Assembly: GCF_051781005.1 (NCBI RefSeq)
Contig: NZ_JBPWOA010000026.1
Location: forward strand, 248,001 to 312,000
From: Anabaena sp051781005
GTDB taxonomy: Bacteria > Cyanobacteriota > Cyanobacteriia > Cyanobacteriales > Nostocaceae
Length of the DNA: 64,000 nt
Direction: 5' to 3'
Part shown: positions 25,021 through 33,058 of the stretch, piece by piece
Layout: every line of letters starts with the position of its first letter
Position numbering within the stretch: the first letter of the stretch is position 1
Made by a program: the position numbers and the translations under genes
Notes under the pieces: model-generated
The model's database searches: none
What the model saw: only the letters and a program-made list of their open reading frames with translations
Told to the model about the DNA's origin: nothing

Positions 25021-26214
25021 ATGAATAATGTGCAGCTAAGTCGTTTGAGTGAAGTCGCTAAACTCTTTTTTCAACTAGGTGTAATTGGTTTTGGTGGGCC
25101 AGTTGCCCATATTGCCATGATTGAAGATGAAGTAGTTAAGCGTCGTCAGTGGCTGACACAGGAGCATTTTCTGGATTTGTTAGGTGCAACTAACTTAATT
25201 CCCGGTCCCAATTCTACAGAAATGGCAATTCATATTGGATACATTTATGCAGGATGGCTAGGGCTAATTGTAGCAGGTGTTTGTTTTATTTTACCTGCGG
25301 TTTTAATTACAGGTATATTTGCTTGGGTTTATGTCAATTATGGAACTTTACCGCAAGTTTCACCTTTACTTTATGGAATTAAACCTGCTGTTTTAGCTGT
25401 TATCTTTAATGCCCTTTGGCGTTTAGCAAAAAAGGCAGTAAAATCGCGTCAGTTACTAATAATTGCCGTTGCTGTTGGGATGGTGACTTTAGTCGCGAAA
25501 GTAAGTGAAGTAATTGCACTTTTATTAGGTGGATTATTGGGGATGGTTTGGTTAAATCGTGGTAATCAAAATAATCCACCAGGAAATCAGACTAACTTGT
25601 TAATCGCAGGTTTAACTATTAGTGTAACTTCGCAAGTAATATCAGTAAATGCTGTATCTGTGCCTTTGTGGCAATTAGGTTGGTTTTTCTTGAAGGTTGG
25701 TAGTGTGTTGTTTGGTGGGGGATATTTACTGGTAGCTTTTTTACAAGGTGGATTAGTTGAAGAATATGGTTGGTTGACACAACAGCAGTTACTAGATGCG
25801 ATCGCAATCGGTCAATTTACTCCTGGCCCAGTCCTGTCTACTGCAACCTTTATAGGTTATATTATCGCTGGTATGCCTGGTGCAATTGTCGCTACTTTGG
25901 GAATTTTTCTCCCTTCTTTTGTCTTTGTTGCTGCCTTAAATCCCCTGATTCCCCGCCTACGTGCCTCATCTTGGACAAGGGCTTTTTTAGATGCTGTCAA
26001 TGTGAGTGCTGTGGCGCTGATGGTAGTAACTACACTGCAATTGGGAGTCGCAACGTTAACTTTATCACAATTCCCTTATGTAGATTTGTTCGGTTTAGCG
26101 ATCGCACTCATTTCTGCAATTTTAGCCATTCGCTACAGTATCAATGCCGCTTGGCTGGTTTTGGGTGGGAGTTTAATTGGTTGGGTTGCTTCAGTTTTGG
26201 GCTATGTTCAATAA
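25021..26214 (+). CDS. chrA: Chromate transporter
   Basis: A 397-residue membrane protein of the CHR family, which exports chromate from the cytoplasm. It has two homologous halves. The first opens FFQLGVIGFGGPVAHIAMIE with EHFLDLLGATNLIPGPNSTEMA, and the second repeats the pattern as GSVLFGGGYLLVAFLQGGLVE and LLDAIAIGQFTPGPVLSTATF. Both PGP motifs are intact, and ten or more hydrophobic helices are visible. This long two-domain form is usual in cyanobacteria. Its start ATG 25021 lacks a strong ribosome site. There is no neighbouring chrB, so regulation is unknown. Confidence 0.92.
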   Translation: MNNVQLSRLSEVAKLFFQLGVIGFGGPVAHIAMIEDEVVKRRQWLTQEHFLDLLGATNLIPGPNSTEMAIHIGYIYAGWLGLIVAGVCFILPAVLITGIFAWVYVNYGTLPQVSPLLYGIKPAVLAVIFNALWRLAKKAVKSRQLLIIAVAVGMVTLVAKVSEVIALLLGGLLGMVWLNRGNQNNPPGNQTNLLIAGLTISVTSQVISVNAVSVPLWQLGWFFLKVGSVLFGGGYLLVAFLQGGLVEEYGWLTQQQLLDAIAIGQFTPGPVLSTATFIGYIIAGMPGAIVATLGIFLPSFVFVAALNPLIPRLRASSWTRAFLDAVNVSAVALMVVTTLQLGVATLTLSQFPYVDLFGLAIALISAILAIRYSINAAWLVLGGSLIGWVASVLGYVQ

Positions 26215-26241
26215 CTAAACACCGAGTTTAAAGATTAAACC

Positions 26242-26538
26242 TTAACTTGCCAACTGTGATAAATCTACTTGCTGAGTTTTGGCTAATTCAAAATACTCCC
26301 AATTTGTAACGGGCATTGGATCAGAATTTTTATTAGTCATAATTGAGTCTATAAATTCTTGAGCTTCCTCAATAGCAAACTCTTCTTTAAACCAACATCT
26401 CATAGAAGTTTTTGAATAGTCTAGTTTGCTACCACTTGGGCTGTAGCAAATCACTTCAAATCTGTTTCTAGCAAAAAATTGATATATCTCAATTTTCCAT
26501 TCTTTATAATTGATCGTTTTCATCAAATATTTATTCAT
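26242..26538 (-). CDS. Small hypothetical protein
   Basis: A 98-residue soluble protein that I do not recognise. It begins MNKYLMKTINYKEWKIEIYQ with AAGGA nine bases upstream of the ATG. It contains aromatic-rich segments (FEVICYSPSG) and a short helix (FAIEEAQEFIDSIM), patterns seen in small cyanobacterial proteins that lie alone between genes. It ends 27 bases from the chrA stop, in convergent orientation. The good ribosome site and codon use support a real gene. Confidence 0.55.
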   Translation of the reverse strand: MNKYLMKTINYKEWKIEIYQFFARNRFEVICYSPSGSKLDYSKTSMRCWFKEEFAIEEAQEFIDSIMTNKNSDPMPVTNWEYFELAKTQQVDLSQLAS

Positions 26539-26881
26539 GAATTAATTTTCCTTGATTAAAATTGATTTTTTAACCTGAAATCAAGACCAAACAACAAAAA
26601 TCAGCATATTAATGGTTCTTATACTTTTCATAATAAAATATTATTTAGTTTTACATTAGAAATATATATATATCTTAATATACTTGTTATGCTTTGTTAC
26701 ATTATTCAGCTATGCCGTAAATTACAAGTATCGCAAAATACAAAGCATAATCCACCTGTCTATGTATCATGATAAAGCTTCGTATTAAATTATGCCAATA
26801 AACCAAGGTGGTTGGTGAAGTAGTTGAAGTACTTCAATTTTAGGTTATCTTCAATAATTATCACCAAGTTAGAAAAATAAT
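26539..26881. other. AT-rich gap, no gene seen
   Basis: A 343-base gap between divergent genes (the 98-residue protein, minus, and the zinc-ribbon membrane protein, plus). It is AT-rich with an ATATATATATA run near 26663 and should contain both promoters. I can support no other feature. Confidence 0.4.
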
Positions 26882-28132
26882 ATGTTTGCCAAAATACGCC
26901 ATTTCTTGGGTCAATTATTTAGTAAATCAAGGACAGTCAATAACGAACCTCTAAATAAAGTAAGCTTGATTGTCATTATCTTGATTGATATTTTTATCTT
27001 AGTCAATGTTTTCACAGGACTTAATGATATTAGTGGATGGCATCTTAGTCCTAATCAAGCTTATCCATGTTATTCCGAATGGGACAATTACCGGACAAAA
27101 AATAACAAAGATAAAGACTATCAAATGATTAATTTGGCATTACCAAATTACTCTAACAATCAACTCAATAGACAAATATATCAACAAGCTGAAGAAGGTC
27201 ATCTGGGCAAAGTTTCTCCAATATGCTTGCAGTATGCTGAGTACAAAGATAAAGTTAAAAATTCCCAAAATTTGCAAACTATAAAAACCATTGAACAGCA
27301 ACAAAACAAAGTTAGTAACCTTGAGCAAAGTAATAAAAATATTCGCGCTCAATATGATTCAACGCTTTTAGAAAAAATTGCAGGTCAGTCTAGCGATAAA
27401 TCAATTAATCAAGTCAGTGCTGAAAAAGCTAAACAGACGTTAGAGCAAAATAAAATCCAAATTTCTACAATTACCAAGGAAATTTCTCAACTTAAAAATG
27501 AACTACTTACCAAGCCAGAAAGTACTAATTTCCTAGCCTTTCTTAAAAATGAAAATACATTTAGAGAAGTAGAAACAGGCTATAAAAAAGCATCATTTTG
27601 GTATCCCAGTATCCAACTTAGTTTTCAAGCTTTATTTCTGTTGCCGTTAATTTTCATAGCTTTATTAGTTCATAATATTTCTCAACGTAAAGGATATGGA
27701 CTCATTGCTCTAATTAGTTGGCATTTGTTGGTTATATTTTTGATTCCGCTAGTTCTGAAAATCTTTGAATTTCTGCAAGTTGGTGCAATATTTAAGTTTA
27801 TCTTTGATATCGTTGGCACACTTTTGGGAGGCTTGCTATTTTTAATCAGTTATGTCTACATCTTGATAGTTCCGCTGGTTGGTTTTGGCATTATCAAATT
27901 TTTTCAGAGAATTGTTTTTAATGCTAAAGTCCAAGCAGTTAGCAGAGTGCAAAAATCACGCTGCATTAATTGCGCTAAAAAAATTCGGCATAATGATATT
28001 TATTGCCCACACTGCGGTTATGATCAATTTGTTGAATGCGAAAATTGTCACGAGCTTACTTATAAAGCTTTACCATATTGTAAACATTGTGGAACTGTGC
28101 AAAGTTCTAGTGGACTTGTCCACAAAAGATAA
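26882..28132 (+). CDS. Membrane protein with coiled coil and C-terminal double zinc ribbon
   Basis: A 416-residue protein of unrecognised family. Layout: one membrane helix at about 28-45; an extracytoplasmic region with two Cys (YPCYSE, SPICLQY); a heptad-rich coiled coil at about 138-225 (IEQQQNKVSNLEQ); four further membrane helices at about 245-345; and a cytoplasmic tail with two zinc-ribbon pairs, C-x2-C (CINC), C-x2-C (CPHC), then CENC and CKHC. The tail resembles DZANK-type zinc ribbons, which often mediate protein contacts. No enzymatic motif is seen, so it may be a membrane scaffold or sensor. It stands alone. Confidence 0.6.
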   Translation: MFAKIRHFLGQLFSKSRTVNNEPLNKVSLIVIILIDIFILVNVFTGLNDISGWHLSPNQAYPCYSEWDNYRTKNNKDKDYQMINLALPNYSNNQLNRQIYQQAEEGHLGKVSPICLQYAEYKDKVKNSQNLQTIKTIEQQQNKVSNLEQSNKNIRAQYDSTLLEKIAGQSSDKSINQVSAEKAKQTLEQNKIQISTITKEISQLKNELLTKPESTNFLAFLKNENTFREVETGYKKASFWYPSIQLSFQALFLLPLIFIALLVHNISQRKGYGLIALISWHLLVIFLIPLVLKIFEFLQVGAIFKFIFDIVGTLLGGLLFLISYVYILIVPLVGFGIIKFFQRIVFNAKVQAVSRVQKSRCINCAKKIRHNDIYCPHCGYDQFVECENCHELTYKALPYCKHCGTVQSSSGLVHKR

Positions 28133-28196
28133 AAATAATGTGGAAATCACTAAGTCTTTCACAGTTTATACCAAATTGATATGAAGTTGCAGAGAA

Positions 28197-28302
28197 TATA
28201 GCGGTATGCATTTGAATAAAATACATCATAGCCCCCTCATCGCTTGCGGGGAGGGGGTTGGGGGTGGGGTTCTTGTATCTCACTCAACCGAGAACCGCTA
28301 TA
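28197..28302. repeat. TATAGCGGT-type MITE-like element
   Basis: TATAGCGGT (28197-28205) and ACCGCTATA (28294-28302) are perfect inverses bounding 106 bp. The interior reads ATCATAGCCCCCTCATCGC and ends TTGTATCTCACTCAACCGAG, shared with the copy at 59624-59784 and partly with 57457-57565. It fills most of the 332-base gap between 28133 and 28464. The following 28318-28350 stretch (GCAGATAAACGCAGATTAAC) is another common dispersed repeat. Confidence 0.75.
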
Positions 28303-28427
28303 AGATGTCAAGAATAATTGACCGCAGATAAACGCAGATTAACACAGATAAAGACGGATAATTCAATTGATGTCATTATTCTATGCAGCCTCATATAAAA
28401 TTGGTATTAGATGTCAAAAAATAGCCA

Positions 28428-28461
28428 AAAAGCCTCTATATTTAGTTATAGAGGTTTTTTT
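28428..28461. terminator. Terminator hairpin (bidirectional look)
   Basis: CCTCTATA (28433-28440) pairs with TATAGAGG (28447-28454) around a six-base loop. It is flanked by an A run on the left and seven T on the right, so it can act on both strands. It sits four bases downstream of the minus-strand gene ending at 28465. Confidence 0.75.
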
Positions 28462-28464
28462 GAT

Positions 28465-28899
28465 TTACTCACTCTCAACTTCTAATTCCTCACCAGATGG
28501 AAAATCTAACTTATCAATTTTTAAAGCTGCTTCTTTAATTAAACTTGCTTTTGCACGACTTTCTAGGATTTCTTGATAATATTCTTCAGGTGTTAATCCA
28601 TAATCTCTTTTAACGTAGGCAATTTTATCTTTAATGCAGTCCTCAATCATTGATTTAACATCAGCAAGATAGTAATCTTCATTGAATGATTTAATATGTA
28701 TTTTATTAGTTATTGAAGGAACCGCAAGTCTTTTTAGACCTCTTGCTTCCTTTAATACCCGATTACCTATTAAATTGTCATCAGCATCAAAAAAACTAAA
28801 AATTGTTTTACCTTTTGTATTTCTTTTTAAAGCTGGTTTCAATCCTACAAAAATATCAACTGATGGGAACACTTGGGTTAAAAACGAAAAATTATCCAT
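28465..28899 (-). CDS. Hypothetical protein, unrecognised
   Basis: A 144-residue soluble protein. It begins MDNFSFLTQVFPSVDIFVGL, contains a strand-rich first half (KTIFSFFDADDNLIG) and a helical, strongly acidic second half (LTPEEYYQEILESRAKASL ... GEELEVESE). I recognise no family. It has no ribosome site but is followed by a good terminator and lies 41 bases downstream of the MFS gene on the same strand, so it may be expressed with it. Codon use resembles that of its neighbours. Confidence 0.5.
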   Translation of the reverse strand: MDNFSFLTQVFPSVDIFVGLKPALKRNTKGKTIFSFFDADDNLIGNRVLKEARGLKRLAVPSITNKIHIKSFNEDYYLADVKSMIEDCIKDKIAYVKRDYGLTPEEYYQEILESRAKASLIKEAALKIDKLDFPSGEELEVESE

Positions 28900-28940
28900 T
28901 GTCGATTTGTGTTGGTTTCTTTAATTATCTAAATAGCTTA

Positions 28941-30398
28941 TCAGCTTTCTTCCATCTTCTCCCTTCTTTCTTGCAGTTTTAACATAATTTCTGCGTGCAT
29001 TTCGCGGGTAATGGGATAGAAAAAAGTCAAAATTAAGCCAATAATTAAACAAATTGTAGGTATAGGCCCAACTGCAATACGGATTGCTAATAGTGCTGAA
29101 TCAGGTTGTATGGGTAATGCAGTTTGTCCAGCTACAACTTCTTTAAATCCAGATGCTTGTAAAGCATTACCGACTATAAATAGCCCAAAAGCTAAACCAA
29201 ATTTTTGTAATAAAACCATAAATCCATAGAAAATTCCTTCCCGTCTTTGTCCGGTTTGCAATTCATCTAACTCAATGACATCAGGAATCATTGACCAAGG
29301 GATTAGATAAGCTGTAGAAACGCCAACACCTGCCATAATCGCCATGAGATACATCAATCCAATTTGATTAGATTGCAAGAAAAATAGCCCAGCAGCGGCG
29401 ATAATCCATATACTCATTCCCATAAAATAAACAAGTTTTTTACCAATTTTTTTACTTAAATAACTCCAGACAAATAACATTATTAAAGCAGTTGCTTGTA
29501 CTGCAATCATGACGGTGGGAACGTCTGAATTTTTTAGCCCCATACAGTAGATGACAAAGTAGGGAATAATGCTGGCTGTGATTTGTACACCTAACCAAGA
29601 AAAAAGATAGATGGCGATCACAAACAGAAAAGGTTTGTTAGTAAAGACAATTTTTAGCTGTTCGATGAAGGGAATTTCTGGTGGTTCCTCAAGTTGGATA
29701 CGTTTGGCTTCAAAAGCCATAATGCGATCGCGTGTCCCAAAAACACACCAATACAAGGCTAAAACCGAAATTACAGTACAAATAGCTGCTAAAACTAGAT
29801 ATTGTTGTTGAGGATCTGCAATCTGAGAAAAAACAATTTGCGCTAAAATCAGCGATAAAATACTGCCACCAATAGAAAAAGTAAACCGAAAGCTATTCAG
29901 GCTAGTACGTTCATCATAATCTTGAGATAGTTCTGGAGTCATTGCCGTGTAAGGCAAATTAACAACAGTAAAAAATGCTTGTGATACGACTCCAATGCCT
30001 ACATAATACCAAAACAACGGCCAAATATTATTACTAGGTTCAGCACTAAATTGCGGTACAATCCACTGTAAGAAAAAGAAAATCCCAAAGGGAACTGCAC
30101 CATATAACATCCAAGGTAAACGACGACCCCAGCGACGAGATTTAGTTTTGTCAGTCAGCCATCCCACCACCGGATCGTTGACAGCATCCCAAATTTTGCC
30201 AATCATTAAAATGCTGCCTGCTAAACCTGCGGGAATACCAGCGACGTTGGTAAAGAATACAAGTAGAAAAAATATAGCAATATTGGAAGTAATTGCTGGG
30301 CCTAAATCACCAGCACCATAAGCCAGTTTAGTTTTAATATCTAATTTTTCACTAGTCGGATTTTTTTTAACATCACCATCAGCAGTAGAATCATTCAT
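28941..30398 (-). CDS. MFS transporter, glycoside-pentoside-hexuronide:cation symporter type
   Basis: A 485-residue inner-membrane carrier with about twelve hydrophobic helices. It has the family's opening KLAYGAGDLGPAIT, the motif IWDAVNDPVVGWLTDKTKSRWGRR-like segment (here DPVVGWLTDKTKSRRWGRRL) that defines the GPH symporter group related to MelB, and the PYTAMTPELSQDYDERTSL loop. These proteins cotransport sugars or glycosides with sodium or protons; the substrate is unknown. The ATG at 30398 is used, as the GTG at 30404 adds only two residues. The divergent phosphoribosyltransferase gene begins 74 bases away. Confidence 0.88.
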   Translation of the reverse strand: MNDSTADGDVKKNPTSEKLDIKTKLAYGAGDLGPAITSNIAIFFLLVFFTNVAGIPAGLAGSILMIGKIWDAVNDPVVGWLTDKTKSRRWGRRLPWMLYGAVPFGIFFFLQWIVPQFSAEPSNNIWPLFWYYVGIGVVSQAFFTVVNLPYTAMTPELSQDYDERTSLNSFRFTFSIGGSILSLILAQIVFSQIADPQQQYLVLAAICTVISVLALYWCVFGTRDRIMAFEAKRIQLEEPPEIPFIEQLKIVFTNKPFLFVIAIYLFSWLGVQITASIIPYFVIYCMGLKNSDVPTVMIAVQATALIMLFVWSYLSKKIGKKLVYFMGMSIWIIAAAGLFFLQSNQIGLMYLMAIMAGVGVSTAYLIPWSMIPDVIELDELQTGQRREGIFYGFMVLLQKFGLAFGLFIVGNALQASGFKEVVAGQTALPIQPDSALLAIRIAVGPIPTICLIIGLILTFFYPITREMHAEIMLKLQERREKMEES

Positions 30399-30471
30399 GA
30401 TCACTTGCGCTCATATTAAGATAGTTTGGGTTTGCCTTCAGTACTAACTAAAAATCACTTTCCTGCGTTTT

Positions 30472-30990
30472 ATGTCAGACCTTTACGTTTCTTGGTCAGA
30501 TTATCATCACAAAATTGAACAATTGGCTGTCAAGATTTATCAATCAGGTTGGCAATTTAACCAAATTGTTTGTCTTGCTAGAGGGGGACTAAGAGTGGGA
30601 GATATTCTTTCTAGAATATACAATCAACCTCTGGCGATTTTAGCTACTTCATCTTACAGCGGTGCTGGTAAGCATGAAAGAGGAGGTTTAATAGTTTCTA
30701 GTCACTTGACGATGACTAGTGATAAATTAGGTTCCCGGATTCTCCTAGTAGATGATTTAGTCGATTCTGGAATTACCATCCAGCAAACTGTACCTTGGCT
30801 AAAAAAACATAGTGAGTTCCCAATTGAGGAAATTCGCACTGCTGTAATTTGGTATAAAGCCTGTTCAGTTATTGCACCAGACTACTACGTTGATTATCTA
30901 CCTGATAACCCCTGGATTCATCAACCTTTTGAAAAATATGAACTGATTAACCCCGCACAAATACTAGAAAAGGTGAGCCAACCTTGTTGA
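30472..30990 (+). CDS. Phosphoribosyltransferase family protein
   Basis: A 172-residue type I phosphoribosyltransferase fold. The PRPP-binding loop is ILLVDDLVDSGITIQQTV, and the earlier VCLARGGLRVGDILSRIY is the pyrophosphate-loop segment seen in xanthine/hypoxanthine-guanine-type enzymes. The C-terminal YVDYLPDNPWIHQPFEKYE matches the group often annotated as Gpt-like or HGPRT-like. The likely reaction is transfer of a purine base to PRPP, but the base cannot be told from sequence. The ATG 30472 is the first in frame. A MITE-like element lies immediately downstream. Confidence 0.85.
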   Translation: MSDLYVSWSDYHHKIEQLAVKIYQSGWQFNQIVCLARGGLRVGDILSRIYNQPLAILATSSYSGAGKHERGGLIVSSHLTMTSDKLGSRILLVDDLVDSGITIQQTVPWLKKHSEFPIEEIRTAVIWYKACSVIAPDYYVDYLPDNPWIHQPFEKYELINPAQILEKVSQPC

Positions 30991-31009
30991 AGTGGGGGAA
31001 TAAGGGACT

Positions 31010-31120
31010 AGGACTTACGCACTCAGCCAAGTTGAGAACGGTAGAATAGGCGTTTCAACTTCTGGAGAGATTCTTCGCTGCGCTCAGAATGACAGTTTTC
31101 CGTTTCAGTGCGTGAGTCCT
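31010..31120. repeat. GGACTTACGCA-type MITE-like element
   Basis: AGGACTTACGCACT (31010-31023) and AGTGCGTGAGTCCT (31107-31120) are inverses with one mismatch. The interior contains GAGATTCTTCGCTGCGCTCAG and GAATGACAG, shared with the TGTCATTCTGA repeat group, so this copy looks like a composite of two repeat families. Confidence 0.7.
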
Positions 31121-31143
31121 GGATCTTTCTTCTGTCACCTTTC

Positions 31144-32061
31144 CTAAAACAGCCACAGCCAAACTGGGAGAGTAAATAACAATACCATAGTCCCCATTGC
31201 TAAAGCAGTTACTGCCAAATCACGGTCTAAATTAAAGGTTTCGGCTATTACCAGTGTGGCAAAAGCTGGAGGCATGGCCATTTGTAAGACTATGACCTGT
31301 GCTGCGTCACCAGTGACACCAAAAAGTGGTAAGGTACTGCCTAAAATTAGAGGAACTAACAGCATTTTGATGACTATACTGCTTCCTGCTGGTTTTAGTT
31401 TGTGCCAAGAGTTCAGTCGTGAAAGTCTCATGCCAATTAAAATTAAGGATGAGGCTACAGCACACCAAGCTAATTTATCTAGGCCAATTTCTACTACATT
31501 GGAAATTGTCACTTGACGAAATAACAACCCAAATCCAAAACTCCAGAGGGCAGGATTGATTAAAATTGCTTTAGCCATCTGCCTATGATTTTGGACTGTG
31601 TTGCCAAAACGGGCTGCTAGTAAGACACCCAAGCCATAAGCTCCGAACAGTGACCCCAATAAATCGTAGAATAATGCCCAGGCGAAGTATTCTTTGCCGA
31701 CCATTGCTAAGGTGATGGGAAAGCCTAGATAACCTGTGTTACCAACCATTGCCGCTAGAATTAAACTACCTTGGGTTGATGGTTGAGGAATAGATTTTGT
31801 CAAATAGGCTTGACCTTTGATCCCTAACCAAGCTAAAAATGCCCCTAGTAAGATTGCTAAGTGAGCGATCGCAGGTGCAATCCAAATCTGCCCTGATAGG
31901 TCTGTTTGACGCAAAAAAGCAATAATGCTGATGGGTACTCCAACCCAGAAAAGAAATTGACCCAAATAGTTAGGAAATATGGCAGGTAATTTCCGTCCTA
32001 ACATAACTCCTACTAGTACTAATCCTACTAACTTGACGTATAGTTCTAAAAGATTTATCAA
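31144..32061 (-). CDS. AEC-family (auxin efflux carrier) permease
   Basis: A 305-residue inner-membrane transporter. From the TTG at 32061 it reads MINLLELYVKLVGLVLVGVM, the normal start of cyanobacterial AEC proteins. It has about ten helices, the LIGMRLSRLNS segment, GNTGYLGFPITLAMVG and the C-terminal MAMPPAFATLVIAETFNLD motif of the family. AEC carriers move organic anions or small solutes; the substrate is unknown. The frame is open to 32370 and would add about 103 residues that antisense the next gene, so I reject that. The start at TTG is inferred and lacks a strong ribosome site. Confidence 0.82.
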   Translation of the reverse strand: MINLLELYVKLVGLVLVGVMLGRKLPAIFPNYLGQFLFWVGVPISIIAFLRQTDLSGQIWIAPAIAHLAILLGAFLAWLGIKGQAYLTKSIPQPSTQGSLILAAMVGNTGYLGFPITLAMVGKEYFAWALFYDLLGSLFGAYGLGVLLAARFGNTVQNHRQMAKAILINPALWSFGFGLLFRQVTISNVVEIGLDKLAWCAVASSLILIGMRLSRLNSWHKLKPAGSSIVIKMLLVPLILGSTLPLFGVTGDAAQVIVLQMAMPPAFATLVIAETFNLDRDLAVTALAMGTMVLLFTLPVWLWLF

Positions 32062-32167
32062 GATTTTACTTAAAGATAGGGATGTAAAATAATACTTATT
32101 GTGCCTATTTTTTTCTAGTCTAGAATTTTTAGTAATTACATTATTGAACACAAGCAGGAGCGGAAAC

Positions 32168-32962
32168 TTGAATAAGGCTGGTTTTTCAGAAAAACCGCAA
32201 AACTCATCGGCTGTCCCTGGGGATGATATTCCAGCGGCTTTACGCGATACTCCTGATCCAGGGTCTAAGCTACGCCTACAACCGTTAGTTTTAGTTATTG
32301 GGGGAATAGCAGGATTTGTGTTGCTGGCTGTAATTAGTGGTTTCTTGTTTTCCGTTATAGCACCCCCCAAAAAAACAGTAGATTCTCAACCAGTAGGTGC
32401 TAATTCTGTACCGACACCGACTAATACCCCGGCTGCTAATGATAGTGTTTTAGGGCATTTGGTATATCCTGAAGCTCCAGAGTCAGAACTATTGGCAATT
32501 ACCGCTGATGGACGGATAAAAATGCGACAAGCAGCAGCCCAAAAGTTTACGGCAATGGTACAAGCGGCCAGAAGTGCGGGTGTGATTTTAACACCGATTT
32601 CTGGTTTTCGTTCAGTCAAAGACCAAGAGCAGTTATTTTTTGATGTAGGGGCCCAGCGTAATCAGACACCTGCCCAAAGAGCGGCTCTCAGCGCTCCTCC
32701 TGGTCATAGCGAACATCACACAGGATATGCAGTGGATATAGGAGATGGAGCAGTACCAGCGACTAATCTCCAAGCCAATTTTGAAAATACCAAAGCTTAT
32801 CAGTGGCTACAAGCTAATGCTGCCCGTTTTAGCTTTGAGCTATCTTTTCCCAAGGATAACTCTCAAGGTGTGAGTTATGAACCGTGGCATTGGCGTTTTG
32901 TAGGCGATCGCAATAGTTTAGAAACATTCTACAAAGCTAGAAATCTCAAACCGTTGAAGTGA
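32168..32962 (+). CDS. M15 family D-alanyl-D-alanine carboxypeptidase
   Basis: A 264-residue membrane-anchored peptidase (VanY/LdcB type) that trims peptidoglycan stem peptides. One helix (residues about 43-63, LVLVIGGIAGFVLL) anchors it, followed by a Pro/Thr-rich linker. The catalytic domain carries ISGFRSVKDQEQLF, SAPPGHSEHHTGYAVDIGDG with the His and Asp zinc ligands, and YEPWHWRFVG with the third ligand. The TTG start at 32168 has AGGAG seven bases upstream, a clear reason to prefer it over the frame's other TTG at 32099. It diverges from the AEC gene across 106 bases. Confidence 0.88.
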   Translation: MNKAGFSEKPQNSSAVPGDDIPAALRDTPDPGSKLRLQPLVLVIGGIAGFVLLAVISGFLFSVIAPPKKTVDSQPVGANSVPTPTNTPAANDSVLGHLVYPEAPESELLAITADGRIKMRQAAAQKFTAMVQAARSAGVILTPISGFRSVKDQEQLFFDVGAQRNQTPAQRAALSAPPGHSEHHTGYAVDIGDGAVPATNLQANFENTKAYQWLQANAARFSFELSFPKDNSQGVSYEPWHWRFVGDRNSLETFYKARNLKPLK

Positions 32963-33058
32963 TTGGGGATTGGGTAATTGGTAATTGATAATTGGTAATT
33001 ACTAAACTTCCCCCTTCCCCCTGCACCCCTTCGACTACGCTCAGGGCAAGCCTGCCTC

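Noticed and set aside
25770..26231. 153-codon plus-strand ORF inside chrA
   Set aside because: It is a cysteine-rich out-of-frame reading of chrA with no independent features.
28367..28576. 69-codon plus-strand ORF
   Set aside because: It runs through the terminator hairpin and antisense to the 144-residue gene; no ribosome site or family resemblance.
32062..32370. N-terminal extension of the AEC transporter frame
   Set aside because: These codons are antisense to the M15 peptidase gene and match nothing; the family start is at the TTG 32061.
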